Source of the DNA: Planctomycetota bacterium
GTDB lineage: Bacteria > Planctomycetota > Phycisphaerae > Phycisphaerales > UBA1924
Direction: 5' to 3'
Assembly: GCA_013285505.1 (NCBI GenBank)
Contig: CP053450.1
Span: forward strand, 852,796 to 916,795
DNA: 64,000 nt
Part shown: positions 10,041-19,569 of the stretch, piece after piece
How the letters are laid out: the number at the start of each line of letters is the position of its first letter
Position numbering within the stretch: position 1 is the first letter of the stretch
Notes under the pieces: model-generated
Told to the model about the DNA's origin: nothing
The model's database searches: none
What the model saw: the letters and a program-made list of their open reading frames with translations, nothing else
Translations under genes and position numbers: made by a program

Positions 10041-13000
10041 ATGAAGTCGCGACACAACCGTTCGGACGCACGTTCTCTCCGTCAGCGCGCAGGGCGTGCC
10101 TCTCGCTACGAGGCCCACTTTGAGCCGCTGGAAGAGCGCAAGCTGCTGTTCTCGCTCTCGATCACGCCGGACATGGACGCCGACGGCGACGGGCTCGGCA
10201 CCGCGTCGGCGACCTTCGGGTACACGATCCCCTACGCCGACTCGGACGTGGAAGTGGCCGACGGCGACCCCGAGGCGATCGACGAGGACTTCAACGACGA
10301 GGGCGTCGGCCCGGTCGCGAGCGGCTCGGTCTTCCTCGAGTCGAACATCCGGGTCCTCCACGGGTTCGGGTTTACGAACAACTTCCGGGTCGCCCAGCCG
10401 GACCCGGACGATGACAACATCCGCTACCTCGACATCAACGCGTCGGACGGCAGCTTCTGGACGTTCGAGCCGTGGGTGGTGGACGATGAGACGGGGCAGC
10501 TCATCTCGCGCATCTCGGCGATCCAGGCCAGCTTCACGGTCGGGGGCGGCGACGACAACCAGGGCCTGCTCCCCAACGACTTCCTGGTCGACATCCTGTT
10601 CTTTGACGAGGTGACCGCGACCTACACCGGCGATCAGCTCATCGCCCAGAACACCAGCGGCAACGCCGGCGAGCGCGCCAACGGCGTTGGCACGTTCGTC
10701 TTCGACGCCGACGACACCGCGCAGGCCGCGATGACCGGTATTCGCGTTCGGTCGACGATCGGCGAGAACGTGATCTTCGACGACCTGCAGTTCCTGACGG
10801 CCCCGGGCCTGTTTGCGGACATCGTCCAGGGGCGCATCTTCGGCGCCGAGTTCACCTTCACGGCGCCGATCGGGGCGACGGTCAACATCCTCGACCTCTA
10901 CGGGCGGGAGATGGTGCAGACCATCGCGCTCGGCAAGCCGGACCAGATCAATCTCACGCTGGTTGACGGCGACGACGACGGTGTGCCCAACTTCAACGAC
11001 GGCATCGGCCGCGTGACCTTCAGCGGTGTGGACTCGCGGGCCACGTTCACGATGTTCGGCGGCACGATCGAGTACGACAACACGCTGGGGTTCCAGTACA
11101 CCCGCGTGGACAACTTCCTCGGTCTGTACGACGACTTCGAGGCCGCCGGCTTCGGCTACCACACCGAGTACGACGACGACGGCACGCCGACCAACTTCGG
11201 CCTGCCGGCCGGCCCCGGCTCGGTCATCTTCGGCTCGCCGTTCGTGCGCGACAACTCCGACTCCGGGTCGTACAACCCGGCGGGTTCGGCCGGCGGCAAC
11301 GACGACTTCAACGACCCGGACCAGGGCGTGTTCGTCTCGACCGGCGAGTCGATGGGCACGGTCTACATCCACGGCGCGGTCCACGGCTCGTCGCGGTTCA
11401 CCGGCGCGTTGGGCGACATCTACTTCGGCAACCTCATGGGTTCGCTGACGGTCGACGGCGACCTCGGCTCGGTGATCGTCGGCGGCGACGCGGGTTTCTG
11501 GGTCTCGGACGATGGCGCGAACCAGAACGTTCTGAATGATTCGGTATCCGAGATAACCGTCGGGCGTTCGCTCAGAGAGTACTCGGTCGGCGGCCGATCC
11601 GCGGTCAATATCACTGTGCGCGGCGATCTCAACAGCCCGGCCCTCCGTCCGCCGGGCGAGATCTACCGCCACATCGAGCACGAGAAGATCTACGCCTACA
11701 ACGACGGCGACGTCGAGGACGACGAGGTCTTCATCATCGGCGACATCCTGTTCCCGGCGTCCGACTTCTTCGGCTCGCGCGGCAACCTGTTCGCCTTCAC
11801 CGGCGGCCGCGCGCCGATCTATGTCGATTCCACGTACCGCAACGACACTATCCTGGGCTCGGAGTTCGTCGGCAACGCGTCTTCCGGGATCGAGATCGCT
11901 GGCAACCTCGGCTACGGCGACCCGATCAACGGCGAGGACGGCAACGACGTCTATGCGTTTGTGAGTGACGGCTCGCAGCCCATCGACATCCAGGTCAACA
12001 CGCTCGGCGCCCTTGGCTACGTCCGCGTGGTCGACCAGAACGGTGTGCCGATCGCGGCGACGGTCTTCGAGGACTCGGCGTTCGGCTTCGGGCTCGCCTC
12101 GACCTCGCAGAACCTCCGCTTCACGCCGCCCCGCGCCGGGACGTTCTACCTCGAGATCAGCGACATCGGCGTCAACCTGGTCAACGGCGACAACACCGAC
12201 GGCTGGGAGTACCTGATCACGATCACCGGCCTCACGCCCGTGACGTTCGGCTCGTACCGCACGGGCGGATCGACCGGCATAGCTACCACCACCGGGCCGA
12301 TCGTGCCTTCGCTGCAGACCATCACTGGCGATTTCGGCATCATCCGCACCGGTGTGGGCTATGTGGATTCCAGTGGTACCGACGCGAGCTATGTCGAGAT
12401 CACCAACAGGCCCGACGATGAAGACACACCGTTCGACGTCATCGGTGCCAGTTTCGCGACCTCGGGAAACCTCTATTCGTTCGTCGCCGGGTCTGATGTC
12501 ACGTTTATGGATTTGTTCGTCAACGGCGATCTCGGCGAGTTCTACTCGGGCATGAGCCCGTTTGTCGGCCTCACCGGCGACGGGCTAGAGGGCGACGTCG
12601 TCGGCACATTCCTGACGGTCTCCGGGCGCATCGGGCTCATCGACATCAAGGGCGGCGTCGGCTTGGACAACGACGTCGACGATCCGCCGGTCTTCATCGT
12701 GGGCGTCGGCCTCGATATCCGAACAGGTCTAGACGGCGGTGACGGCAGCATCGGCTCGATCCGCATCGGTGGCGATGTCAACGGCGGCACGCTCACGCTC
12801 AACACGTCGAGCGGCTCTGTCGTCGGCTCGCTGCTGGTCAGCCAGGACCGTGGTGAAGCGGGCGAGGGCATCTACAACGACTTCTTCCTGGGCAGCGATT
12901 TCAATCTCGGCACGGATTCGGACATCCGATTCGTGGACTTCCCGCGCATCGACAACCTCAACAACGCCGACCAGTCGTTCGCGCTGGTGGTCGGCCAGTC

Positions 13001-16000
13001 CGTCGAGTTCGTGGACGACTCTGGCGGCATCTTCCAGATCGAGGTCCAGGGCCCGATCAACGGCGGCGTCGCCGGCCAGATCCGCGTGCTCCCGCTCGAC
13101 AACGGGCAGGGCGTCGCGGTGGCCCGGATCGACGGTGTCGATCTGACCGGCGGTCGTTCGCTCCGCATCACCAGCACCGGTCTGTCCGGCAACAACTCCG
13201 GCGAGGCGCCGATCTCGATCGGCCGCATCGCGATCGCGGCCGCGGACGCCCAGTCCTCCGTGGTCATCGCCGGCACCGTCGAGATCGACGTCTGGCAGAT
13301 CACCAGCGCCGCGGCGCTCAACAGCATCAGCAACCGCACCCCGGGCGGCGACATCGTCGCGATCGACGTGGCGGGTCTGCTCGAGCTGGAGATCAGCGAC
13401 GGCAACCTCGGCCGGACCCAGGCCGCGTCCTACGGCACGCAGGACTTCGGCGTCTTCCTCGGCATCGCCGCGAGCGAGCAGACGGCGGTCGGCGGACCGC
13501 TCGGCGTCTCGGACGCCGCGCTGGCCGACGGCGACGGCGACATCTCGGACGGCTTCCGCCCGGTGGGCGCGATCGACGCGATCTATCTCGAGGACATCGG
13601 CGCTCCGCTGGATCCCTATCTCAACGGCGTGGTGGTCCGCGGCGGGAACCTCAACAACGTGCTCGTCAGCGGGGCGATCGGCGACGTCATCCTGCAGGGC
13701 GGCGGCACCCTCGCCAACGTGGTCGCCGACAACGACTTCATCGCCGGCGTCGGGCAGCTCGACGGCATCTTCGGCAGCATCTACGCCGGGACGATCGACA
13801 CGGTGGACGTGGGCCAGGGCCTGCTCAACTCGGCGATCGCGCCCTTCGCGGGCTCGGGCATCTTCGCCTCAGACGAGATCCGCAACGTCGAGGTCGATGC
13901 GCTGCTCCACGAGGGCGCGTTCCTCGCGGGCGTGGTCATTGCTTCCGACATCGTCCCCGGCTCGGGGCCGCTCGGCGACCCGGACATCGGCGGGATCGAG
14001 ACGATCAACATCGACAGCGGCACGGTCCGCGACGCCTACATCGGCGCGATGAGCATCGACGCGTTCCTGACGTCCTACGTGGGGCTCGGCGAGATCTACA
14101 CGGGCAACATCGGCCGCATCGGCGGCACCGACCTGACGATCTTCCGCTCGCGGATCGAGGCGCTCAACCTCAACAACCTGTCTCTCGGGGACGGCGTGTA
14201 CGACGCCACCGTGACCAACGTCGGGAACAACCTCGGGAACGTGGACGTCCGCGTCGCCCGGAACTCGACCATCGGCGGCGGCGAGTTCGAGTTCGGCTTC
14301 AACCGCATCACCGTCGCGGGCAACATCGGCACCTTCGAGGGCGGTGAGGTCAGCGACCTGAGGGTCGAGGCCGTCGGCCGCGTGACCGGCTCGGTCGAGT
14401 CCGACAGCTGGCGTCGGGTCGAGTTCGTCGTCAACGGCACGGTGCCCACGCTCACGATCGCCGACACCATGGTCGGCACCGAGATCTCCGTCGGCCGGCT
14501 CGGCACGCTGACCGCGGACGCCATCCGCACGAGCCAGATCTCCGTCTCTGGCGAGCTGACGTCTGTCTCGTCCACGACCGAGATCTACAACACCACCATC
14601 GAGGTCACCGGCGCACAGGGCCGGATCGGCTCCGTGACGGCCGCCAGCCGATTCGTCGGCTCGGTCTCCGCGACCGGCCCGATCGGCTCGATCACCGCGA
14701 CCTCGGGCGACCTCGACGTCTCGGTCACCACGACCACCGACCGCGGCACCGTGGGCTCGATCAGCGCCAGCGGCGACCTGATCCTCGAGTCCTCCATCAG
14801 CGCCGGGCTCGGCTCGGTCTCGGCCGGCGGCAACATCGGCAACCCCGGTGACGCGGGCCTGATCTTCGTCAAGGGCGACCTGGCCAGCATCACCGCCGGC
14901 GGGCACCTCTACACCGACGTCCGTGTCGGCCAGACGCTGACCTCGGCGACCATCGGCCGCGCGGTCAACCGCCCGGGCCAGCCCATGGCCCGCTCCGGCT
15001 CGTTCTTTGTCGCCGAAGCGATCGAGTCGATCGCCATCACCGGCGACTTCGGCGGCTCGATCGTCAGCTTCACCAGCGGCATCCAGTCGGTCACCATCAC
15101 CAACGGCTCGCTGCTCTCCACCGGCGGGCTCTCGGCCTACAACGGCAACATCGAGAGCCTCGCCATCACCGGCGGCAACCTCTACGGCGACCTCTACACC
15201 GACCGCTCCATCGTGAGCGTCGTCATCGAGCCCAGCGCCGACGGCGTCTTCGGCGACGTCGGGGTCAACCCGTCGTTCTCCGCCGGTGTCGGCTACGACG
15301 CCTTCCGCGGCCAGCTGCCTCCCGGCGTGGCCCAGACCTCGGGCAAGGACGGGCCGAACATCGTCGCCGAGGTGGACATCGAGAGCTTTGTGGTCTCCGG
15401 CGGCAACATCTACGAGGCGACGCTGTTCGCCGGTCAGACCGTGCGCAGCATCGACGTCACCGGACGCATCATCGCCGGCTTCACCCCCGGCAACACCGGA
15501 CGCCCGATCATCGCGGCCGGCGAAGAGATCACCAGCATCGCCGTCACCAGCAACGTCAACCGCGCGGTCATCCTCGCGGGCGTGCGTTCGCTCGGCGACG
15601 ACCTGGACGCCGGCGGCTTCGGCAGCGACACCGACACCAACCAGTCCGGCCGAATCGTCGGCATGACCGTCGGCGGCAACCTGACCAACACGCAGATCGC
15701 CGCGGGAACCAACCCCGGCAGCGACCGCGAGTACAACACCGGCGACGATCTCCTCGAGATCGGCATCTCCTCGGTCGGCGCGATCTCGGTCGCGGGCACG
15801 ACCGACGGGTCGAGCGTCTACAGCGACCGCCTGCTCGCCGGCTCGAAGGCCGGGGGCAAGCTCGCCTGGGGCGGCCCGTTCCGTCCGGTCAACAACGGCG
15901 ATATCGCCACCTCCACCGCGGGGACGCAGCTGACCAAGGGCGCGAACTTCAACTTCTCCACCAGCTCCGGCGAGGGCTTCATCCGGTTCACCGGCCCCGG

Positions 16001-19000
16001 CAACGCGTTCTTTGACGCGGCCACCAACCGCGTGATCCTGAACGGCACGACCGGCGCCTCCAACCTGCTCGTCCACGCCAACGGCGACAACACGCTCACC
16101 GACTTCGATGTCGTTTCGACCGAGGGCGCTTCGGCCGGGCTCATCCGTGTCGAGGCCAGCCTCCTCGGCGACTCAGACATCGTCGTCGACGAGAACATCA
16201 CCAGCCTCGAGCTCGGGCAGATCCTCGGCACCGGCACCATCCAGGCCGGCGCCTCGCTCACCTCGTTTACCAGCGGCAGCTTCCGCGGCGGGGAGCTCAT
16301 CGCCCGAGACGGCGGCGCAGTCGTCGTCAACGGCGAGTACGGCGACAGCGACAGGGATATCCGCGGCGAGGTCATCATGAGCTTCGTCACGCTCGAGAGC
16401 GCCCGGTTCACCGGCGCCATGCGCGGCGATCTCAGCGTCCGCGAGAGCGTCACCTCCGTGGCGGCCCCGGCCGGCATCTCCGGCGGGCTCGTCCACGCCG
16501 GCGAACGCATCGGCTCGATCACCGCTGACGAGATCAGCCGCACGCGGATCTCCGCCGGCCGATCGCTCGGCACACTCAGCGTGACCAACGACCTCTTCGA
16601 CTCGGCGGTGCTCGTCGGCGGCGACCTCGGCGACGACGCCGAGATCGGCGGCACGGCGTTCGACGCAGACAGCGTCGCCGCGGGCACGATCGGGACGATC
16701 ACCATCGGCGGCGACTTCGTCGTCTCCGACATCGTCGCCGGCTACCTGCGGGGCCCGGACGGGTTCTTCGGCACCGGCGACGACCTGCTCGCCAGCGGCC
16801 GCTCCTCGATCGGCTCGGTCACCATCGGCGGTGACGCGGTCGGGTCCAACACGTTCAGCGAGAGCTACCGGATCGCCTCGACCGGCTCGCTCGGCACGAT
16901 CACCGCGGGCGGCCAGCCGCTCACCAGCGACGGCAACCTCGTCGTCGAGACCAACGCGATCGACCCGCTGCCGATCCAGATCTCCTCGGTCGATGTCCGC
17001 CGCCAGAGCGGCATCTTCGTGGCCGAGCTCCAGTTCAACCAGCCGATCGACTTCTCCAGCCTCGACCGCGCTCTCTCGGTCTCCGAGGTTCGCGGCGTCG
17101 GCGAGATCGAGATCCGCCTGATTCAGGGCGAGGACTTCACTCTCGAGTACAACAGCGATACCCACGTCGTCACCGTCTTCTTCAGCGACGATCTGGTGAC
17201 CCGCGACCTCCCGATCCTCGGCGACCAGCCGGGCCCGGGCGTCTACCGGTTCGAGATAGAGTCCGCGTTCATCCGCGCGACGGCCGTGCGTGCGGGCCTC
17301 GACGGCAACAACGACGGACGAGTCGATGCCGCGGACGACTTCGCCAGCCAGAACATCATCGGCGACGCGGGCGACAAGCTCTCGCCGGAGTCGTTCACCA
17401 TCGCCGGGCGCAACGGCCGGCCGGACAGCCAGGTCGATCTCTACGGCCCGGTCAACCTCAACATCGTGCTCGACGACGCCAACCAGCCCGACGGGCTGCC
17501 CGACGCCAACGAGACGTTCACCATCCGCGGCGCGATCGGCGACAACCCCGACCACGACGTGGACTATTACAGCTTCTCCAGCGACGCCGACCTCTACTCC
17601 ATCACGCTGCAGGCCGGGCAGATCCTCAAGCTCGGCGCGATGCAGGGCCCGGCCCAGCAGACCGGACGCTTCGTCATCCAGCCCAACGGGCAGCTGCTCT
17701 CCGGCTCGACCGCGTTCGGCCTGACGCTCCCGGCCGAGCCGTTCACCTCCGAGAACCGCGAGTTCACCTCGCCGGAGGACTTCCTCATCCGGCAGACCGG
17801 CACCTACCTGATCGTCATCGCCAACAGCACCCAGGGCCTGGCGCCGGGCGTCCTGCCCGACCTGCCCCCGGTCAACGGCGGCGTCGGCGAGTACAACTTC
17901 ACGATCAGCGTCTTCGACGACGGCGACTCCGGCTTTAACGCCGACACCAACGCCGGCGACGGGCAGGACCTGGTCAACGCCCCGGCCCCCTCGGCCTTCG
18001 CGGGCAACGACGGCAAGCTCGGCACGGCCGACGACCGCGTCAGGATCGTCACCGGGGCCTACACGTTCACCTACAGCACCGGCCCCGACGGCGTCGCCGG
18101 GACCTCCGACGACTTCGTCTCGGGCTCCAACGGGAGCAACGTCTCAAGCCTCACCGACGCGCTGGGCACCAGAATGGTCTCGGTCGAGTCGGCCATCGGC
18201 ACGCCCGGGTTCGCCGGAGTGCCCGAGAACTTCTTCCCCGATGTGGACATCTTCCACCTCAACAACGGCAACCCGATCAACGCCGGCACCGTCATCAAGG
18301 CCACCCTCTCGCTCAGCGAGCTCGGCTCCGACCTCGGTTCCTTCGTCGGCACGCTCGACGACCCGTTCCTCATCGACAACTTCGTGCAGTTCTCCATCTT
18401 CGACACGACCAACTCGTCCGGCTCCGACGACGCCCTCCTGCTCTACGCCCCGAGCGACGTCAGCCCGACCGGCGGTGAGACCGGCATCCTCGCCGAGAGC
18501 AACAACGTCGCCTACGGCTTCGACGAGAACGGCGACTTCTACATCGAGTTCGTCGCCCCGGGACGTTTCGACGTCGAGGGCGCGGCCGCCAAGTACGCCA
18601 TCTATGTCCAGGGTGTGCTCAACACCGACTACCGTCTCGAGGTCGTCACCAGCGGCACGCGGGAGCTGACCCAGCGTCGCCAGAACTTCTTCCTCGAGAC
18701 CCGCGGCGGCAACGTGGACTGGCTCGAGGTCAACAACCAGGTCTCCGACGTCAAGGCCTTCGACGCCGGCTCGCTCGGCTTCACCGGCCGGGCCGAGAAC
18801 GGCCAGCGCATCGACCAGTACATCCTCGACAGCGTCACCGCGATCGTGCAGGACACCTTCGACGGTGTCGTCAGCGGACCCGGCGGTGACGGTGTGTTCG
18901 GCACATCCGACGACGAGCGTGGCCTTGACATCAATGTCTCGACCAACCCCGCCGACTTCGACTTCCAGGACTACTCCACCATCTTCCTCTCGTCGATGTT

Positions 19001-19469
19001 TGATCCGCGCGAGCCGCTCTTCTCGGTGGACATCGCCGAGGTGGCTTCCGCGGCGGTGTTTGGTGAGCTCTTCAGCCAGCTCTACGGCGTCTCCCAGCAC
19101 GCCGATCCCGGCAACGCCGACCGCACCGACGACGCGATCGTCTTCATCCCCAACCTCTCCATCCTCGACTACTCCCCGTCGACGGCCGACCTCGAGTCGT
19201 TCATCCAGTCGCTGGCCGCGGTCACCGCGCGGCGTGCCGGCGAGCTCATGGGCCTCCGCCTCACCGAGGCGTACGACCCGACGCAGGACGTCTACGACGT
19301 GCAGGCCGTGAACTCGGTCGAGGACGTGCCCGGCGACTCCGGCGAGTACGAGTTCCTCAGCAACGCCCGCCGCCTCTCGCCCTCCGGCGACGCGATCGCC
19401 GACAGCGACTTCTTCCTCGGCTACCAGGACGCCTCCGCCCTGCTCCGCCTCTACACCCGCAACGGCTGA
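10041..19469 (+). CDS. Giant LEPR-XLL surface protein with beta-helix repeats and degenerate metzincin-like C-terminus
   Basis: A 3,142-residue cell-surface or extracellular protein. ATG 10041 follows AGGAG and gives a basic N-terminus leading to the planctomycete LEPR-XLL motif (FEPLEERKLLFS, residues 33-44); no ordinary Sec signal is evident. Then come calcium-type DxDxDG motifs, a PPC-like domain (about 635-735), a very long run of short hydrophobic/Gly repeats of the type GSVTIGGDVxGS (about 750-2300) expected to fold as parallel beta-helix, an Ig-like stretch, an EF-hand-like DGNNDGRVDAADD (about 2422), a second PPC-like domain (about 2510-2620) and repeated DGxxGTxDD motifs. Near residue 3061 VTARRAGELMGLRL resembles a metzincin zinc helix that has lost all its ligands. 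It stands alone, between its own leader and terminator. Adhesion or a structural role is inference. Confidence 0.85.
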   Translation: MKSRHNRSDARSLRQRAGRASRYEAHFEPLEERKLLFSLSITPDMDADGDGLGTASATFGYTIPYADSDVEVADGDPEAIDEDFNDEGVGPVASGSVFLESNIRVLHGFGFTNNFRVAQPDPDDDNIRYLDINASDGSFWTFEPWVVDDETGQLISRISAIQASFTVGGGDDNQGLLPNDFLVDILFFDEVTATYTGDQLIAQNTSGNAGERANGVGTFVFDADDTAQAAMTGIRVRSTIGENVIFDDLQFLTAPGLFADIVQGRIFGAEFTFTAPIGATVNILDLYGREMVQTIALGKPDQINLTLVDGDDDGVPNFNDGIGRVTFSGVDSRATFTMFGGTIEYDNTLGFQYTRVDNFLGLYDDFEAAGFGYHTEYDDDGTPTNFGLPAGPGSVIFGSPFVRDNSDSGSYNPAGSAGGNDDFNDPDQGVFVSTGESMGTVYIHGAVHGSSRFTGALGDIYFGNLMGSLTVDGDLGSVIVGGDAGFWVSDDGANQNVLNDSVSEITVGRSLREYSVGGRSAVNITVRGDLNSPALRPPGEIYRHIEHEKIYAYNDGDVEDDEVFIIGDILFPASDFFGSRGNLFAFTGGRAPIYVDSTYRNDTILGSEFVGNASSGIEIAGNLGYGDPINGEDGNDVYAFVSDGSQPIDIQVNTLGALGYVRVVDQNGVPIAATVFEDSAFGFGLASTSQNLRFTPPRAGTFYLEISDIGVNLVNGDNTDGWEYLITITGLTPVTFGSYRTGGSTGIATTTGPIVPSLQTITGDFGIIRTGVGYVDSSGTDASYVEITNRPDDEDTPFDVIGASFATSGNLYSFVAGSDVTFMDLFVNGDLGEFYSGMSPFVGLTGDGLEGDVVGTFLTVSGRIGLIDIKGGVGLDNDVDDPPVFIVGVGLDIRTGLDGGDGSIGSIRIGGDVNGGTLTLNTSSGSVVGSLLVSQDRGEAGEGIYNDFFLGSDFNLGTDSDIRFVDFPRIDNLNNADQSFALVVGQSVEFVDDSGGIFQIEVQGPINGGVAGQIRVLPLDNGQGVAVARIDGVDLTGGRSLRITSTGLSGNNSGEAPISIGRIAIAAADAQSSVVIAGTVEIDVWQITSAAALNSISNRTPGGDIVAIDVAGLLELEISDGNLGRTQAASYGTQDFGVFLGIAASEQTAVGGPLGVSDAALADGDGDISDGFRPVGAIDAIYLEDIGAPLDPYLNGVVVRGGNLNNVLVSGAIGDVILQGGGTLANVVADNDFIAGVGQLDGIFGSIYAGTIDTVDVGQGLLNSAIAPFAGSGIFASDEIRNVEVDALLHEGAFLAGVVIASDIVPGSGPLGDPDIGGIETINIDSGTVRDAYIGAMSIDAFLTSYVGLGEIYTGNIGRIGGTDLTIFRSRIEALNLNNLSLGDGVYDATVTNVGNNLGNVDVRVARNSTIGGGEFEFGFNRITVAGNIGTFEGGEVSDLRVEAVGRVTGSVESDSWRRVEFVVNGTVPTLTIADTMVGTEISVGRLGTLTADAIRTSQISVSGELTSVSSTTEIYNTTIEVTGAQGRIGSVTAASRFVGSVSATGPIGSITATSGDLDVSVTTTTDRGTVGSISASGDLILESSISAGLGSVSAGGNIGNPGDAGLIFVKGDLASITAGGHLYTDVRVGQTLTSATIGRAVNRPGQPMARSGSFFVAEAIESIAITGDFGGSIVSFTSGIQSVTITNGSLLSTGGLSAYNGNIESLAITGGNLYGDLYTDRSIVSVVIEPSADGVFGDVGVNPSFSAGVGYDAFRGQLPPGVAQTSGKDGPNIVAEVDIESFVVSGGNIYEATLFAGQTVRSIDVTGRIIAGFTPGNTGRPIIAAGEEITSIAVTSNVNRAVILAGVRSLGDDLDAGGFGSDTDTNQSGRIVGMTVGGNLTNTQIAAGTNPGSDREYNTGDDLLEIGISSVGAISVAGTTDGSSVYSDRLLAGSKAGGKLAWGGPFRPVNNGDIATSTAGTQLTKGANFNFSTSSGEGFIRFTGPGNAFFDAATNRVILNGTTGASNLLVHANGDNTLTDFDVVSTEGASAGLIRVEASLLGDSDIVVDENITSLELGQILGTGTIQAGASLTSFTSGSFRGGELIARDGGAVVVNGEYGDSDRDIRGEVIMSFVTLESARFTGAMRGDLSVRESVTSVAAPAGISGGLVHAGERIGSITADEISRTRISAGRSLGTLSVTNDLFDSAVLVGGDLGDDAEIGGTAFDADSVAAGTIGTITIGGDFVVSDIVAGYLRGPDGFFGTGDDLLASGRSSIGSVTIGGDAVGSNTFSESYRIASTGSLGTITAGGQPLTSDGNLVVETNAIDPLPIQISSVDVRRQSGIFVAELQFNQPIDFSSLDRALSVSEVRGVGEIEIRLIQGEDFTLEYNSDTHVVTVFFSDDLVTRDLPILGDQPGPGVYRFEIESAFIRATAVRAGLDGNNDGRVDAADDFASQNIIGDAGDKLSPESFTIAGRNGRPDSQVDLYGPVNLNIVLDDANQPDGLPDANETFTIRGAIGDNPDHDVDYYSFSSDADLYSITLQAGQILKLGAMQGPAQQTGRFVIQPNGQLLSGSTAFGLTLPAEPFTSENREFTSPEDFLIRQTGTYLIVIANSTQGLAPGVLPDLPPVNGGVGEYNFTISVFDDGDSGFNADTNAGDGQDLVNAPAPSAFAGNDGKLGTADDRVRIVTGAYTFTYSTGPDGVAGTSDDFVSGSNGSNVSSLTDALGTRMVSVESAIGTPGFAGVPENFFPDVDIFHLNNGNPINAGTVIKATLSLSELGSDLGSFVGTLDDPFLIDNFVQFSIFDTTNSSGSDDALLLYAPSDVSPTGGETGILAESNNVAYGFDENGDFYIEFVAPGRFDVEGAAAKYAIYVQGVLNTDYRLEVVTSGTRELTQRRQNFFLETRGGNVDWLEVNNQVSDVKAFDAGSLGFTGRAENGQRIDQYILDSVTAIVQDTFDGVVSGPGGDGVFGTSDDERGLDINVSTNPADFDFQDYSTIFLSSMFDPREPLFSVDIAEVASAAVFGELFSQLYGVSQHADPGNADRTDDAIVFIPNLSILDYSPSTADLESFIQSLAAVTARRAGELMGLRLTEAYDPTQDVYDVQAVNSVEDVPGDSGEYEFLSNARRLSPSGDAIADSDFFLGYQDASALLRLYTRNG

Positions 19470-19506
19470 TACCAATCAGAGAGCAAGCGTCCGGCACCGG
19501 ACGAGC

Positions 19507-19541
19507 AAGGCCCGTGGCCACAAGCCACGGGCCTTCTTTCT
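19507..19541 (+). terminator. Rho-independent terminator of the giant gene
   Basis: Perfect 12-bp stem AAGGCCCGTGGC (19507-19518) and GCCACGGGCCTT (19524-19535) with a 5-nt loop and a T-rich tail CTTTCTT. It lies 38 nt after the giant gene stop. Confidence 0.88.
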
Positions 19542-19569
19542 TGCGCGCCGGAGCCCTGCGTGACGCGGA

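Noticed and set aside
13869-16076. Minus-strand open frame of 735 codons inside the giant gene
   Set aside because: Low-complexity Asp/Gly/Arg/Val shadow of the Gly-rich repeats, no domain and no ribosome site.
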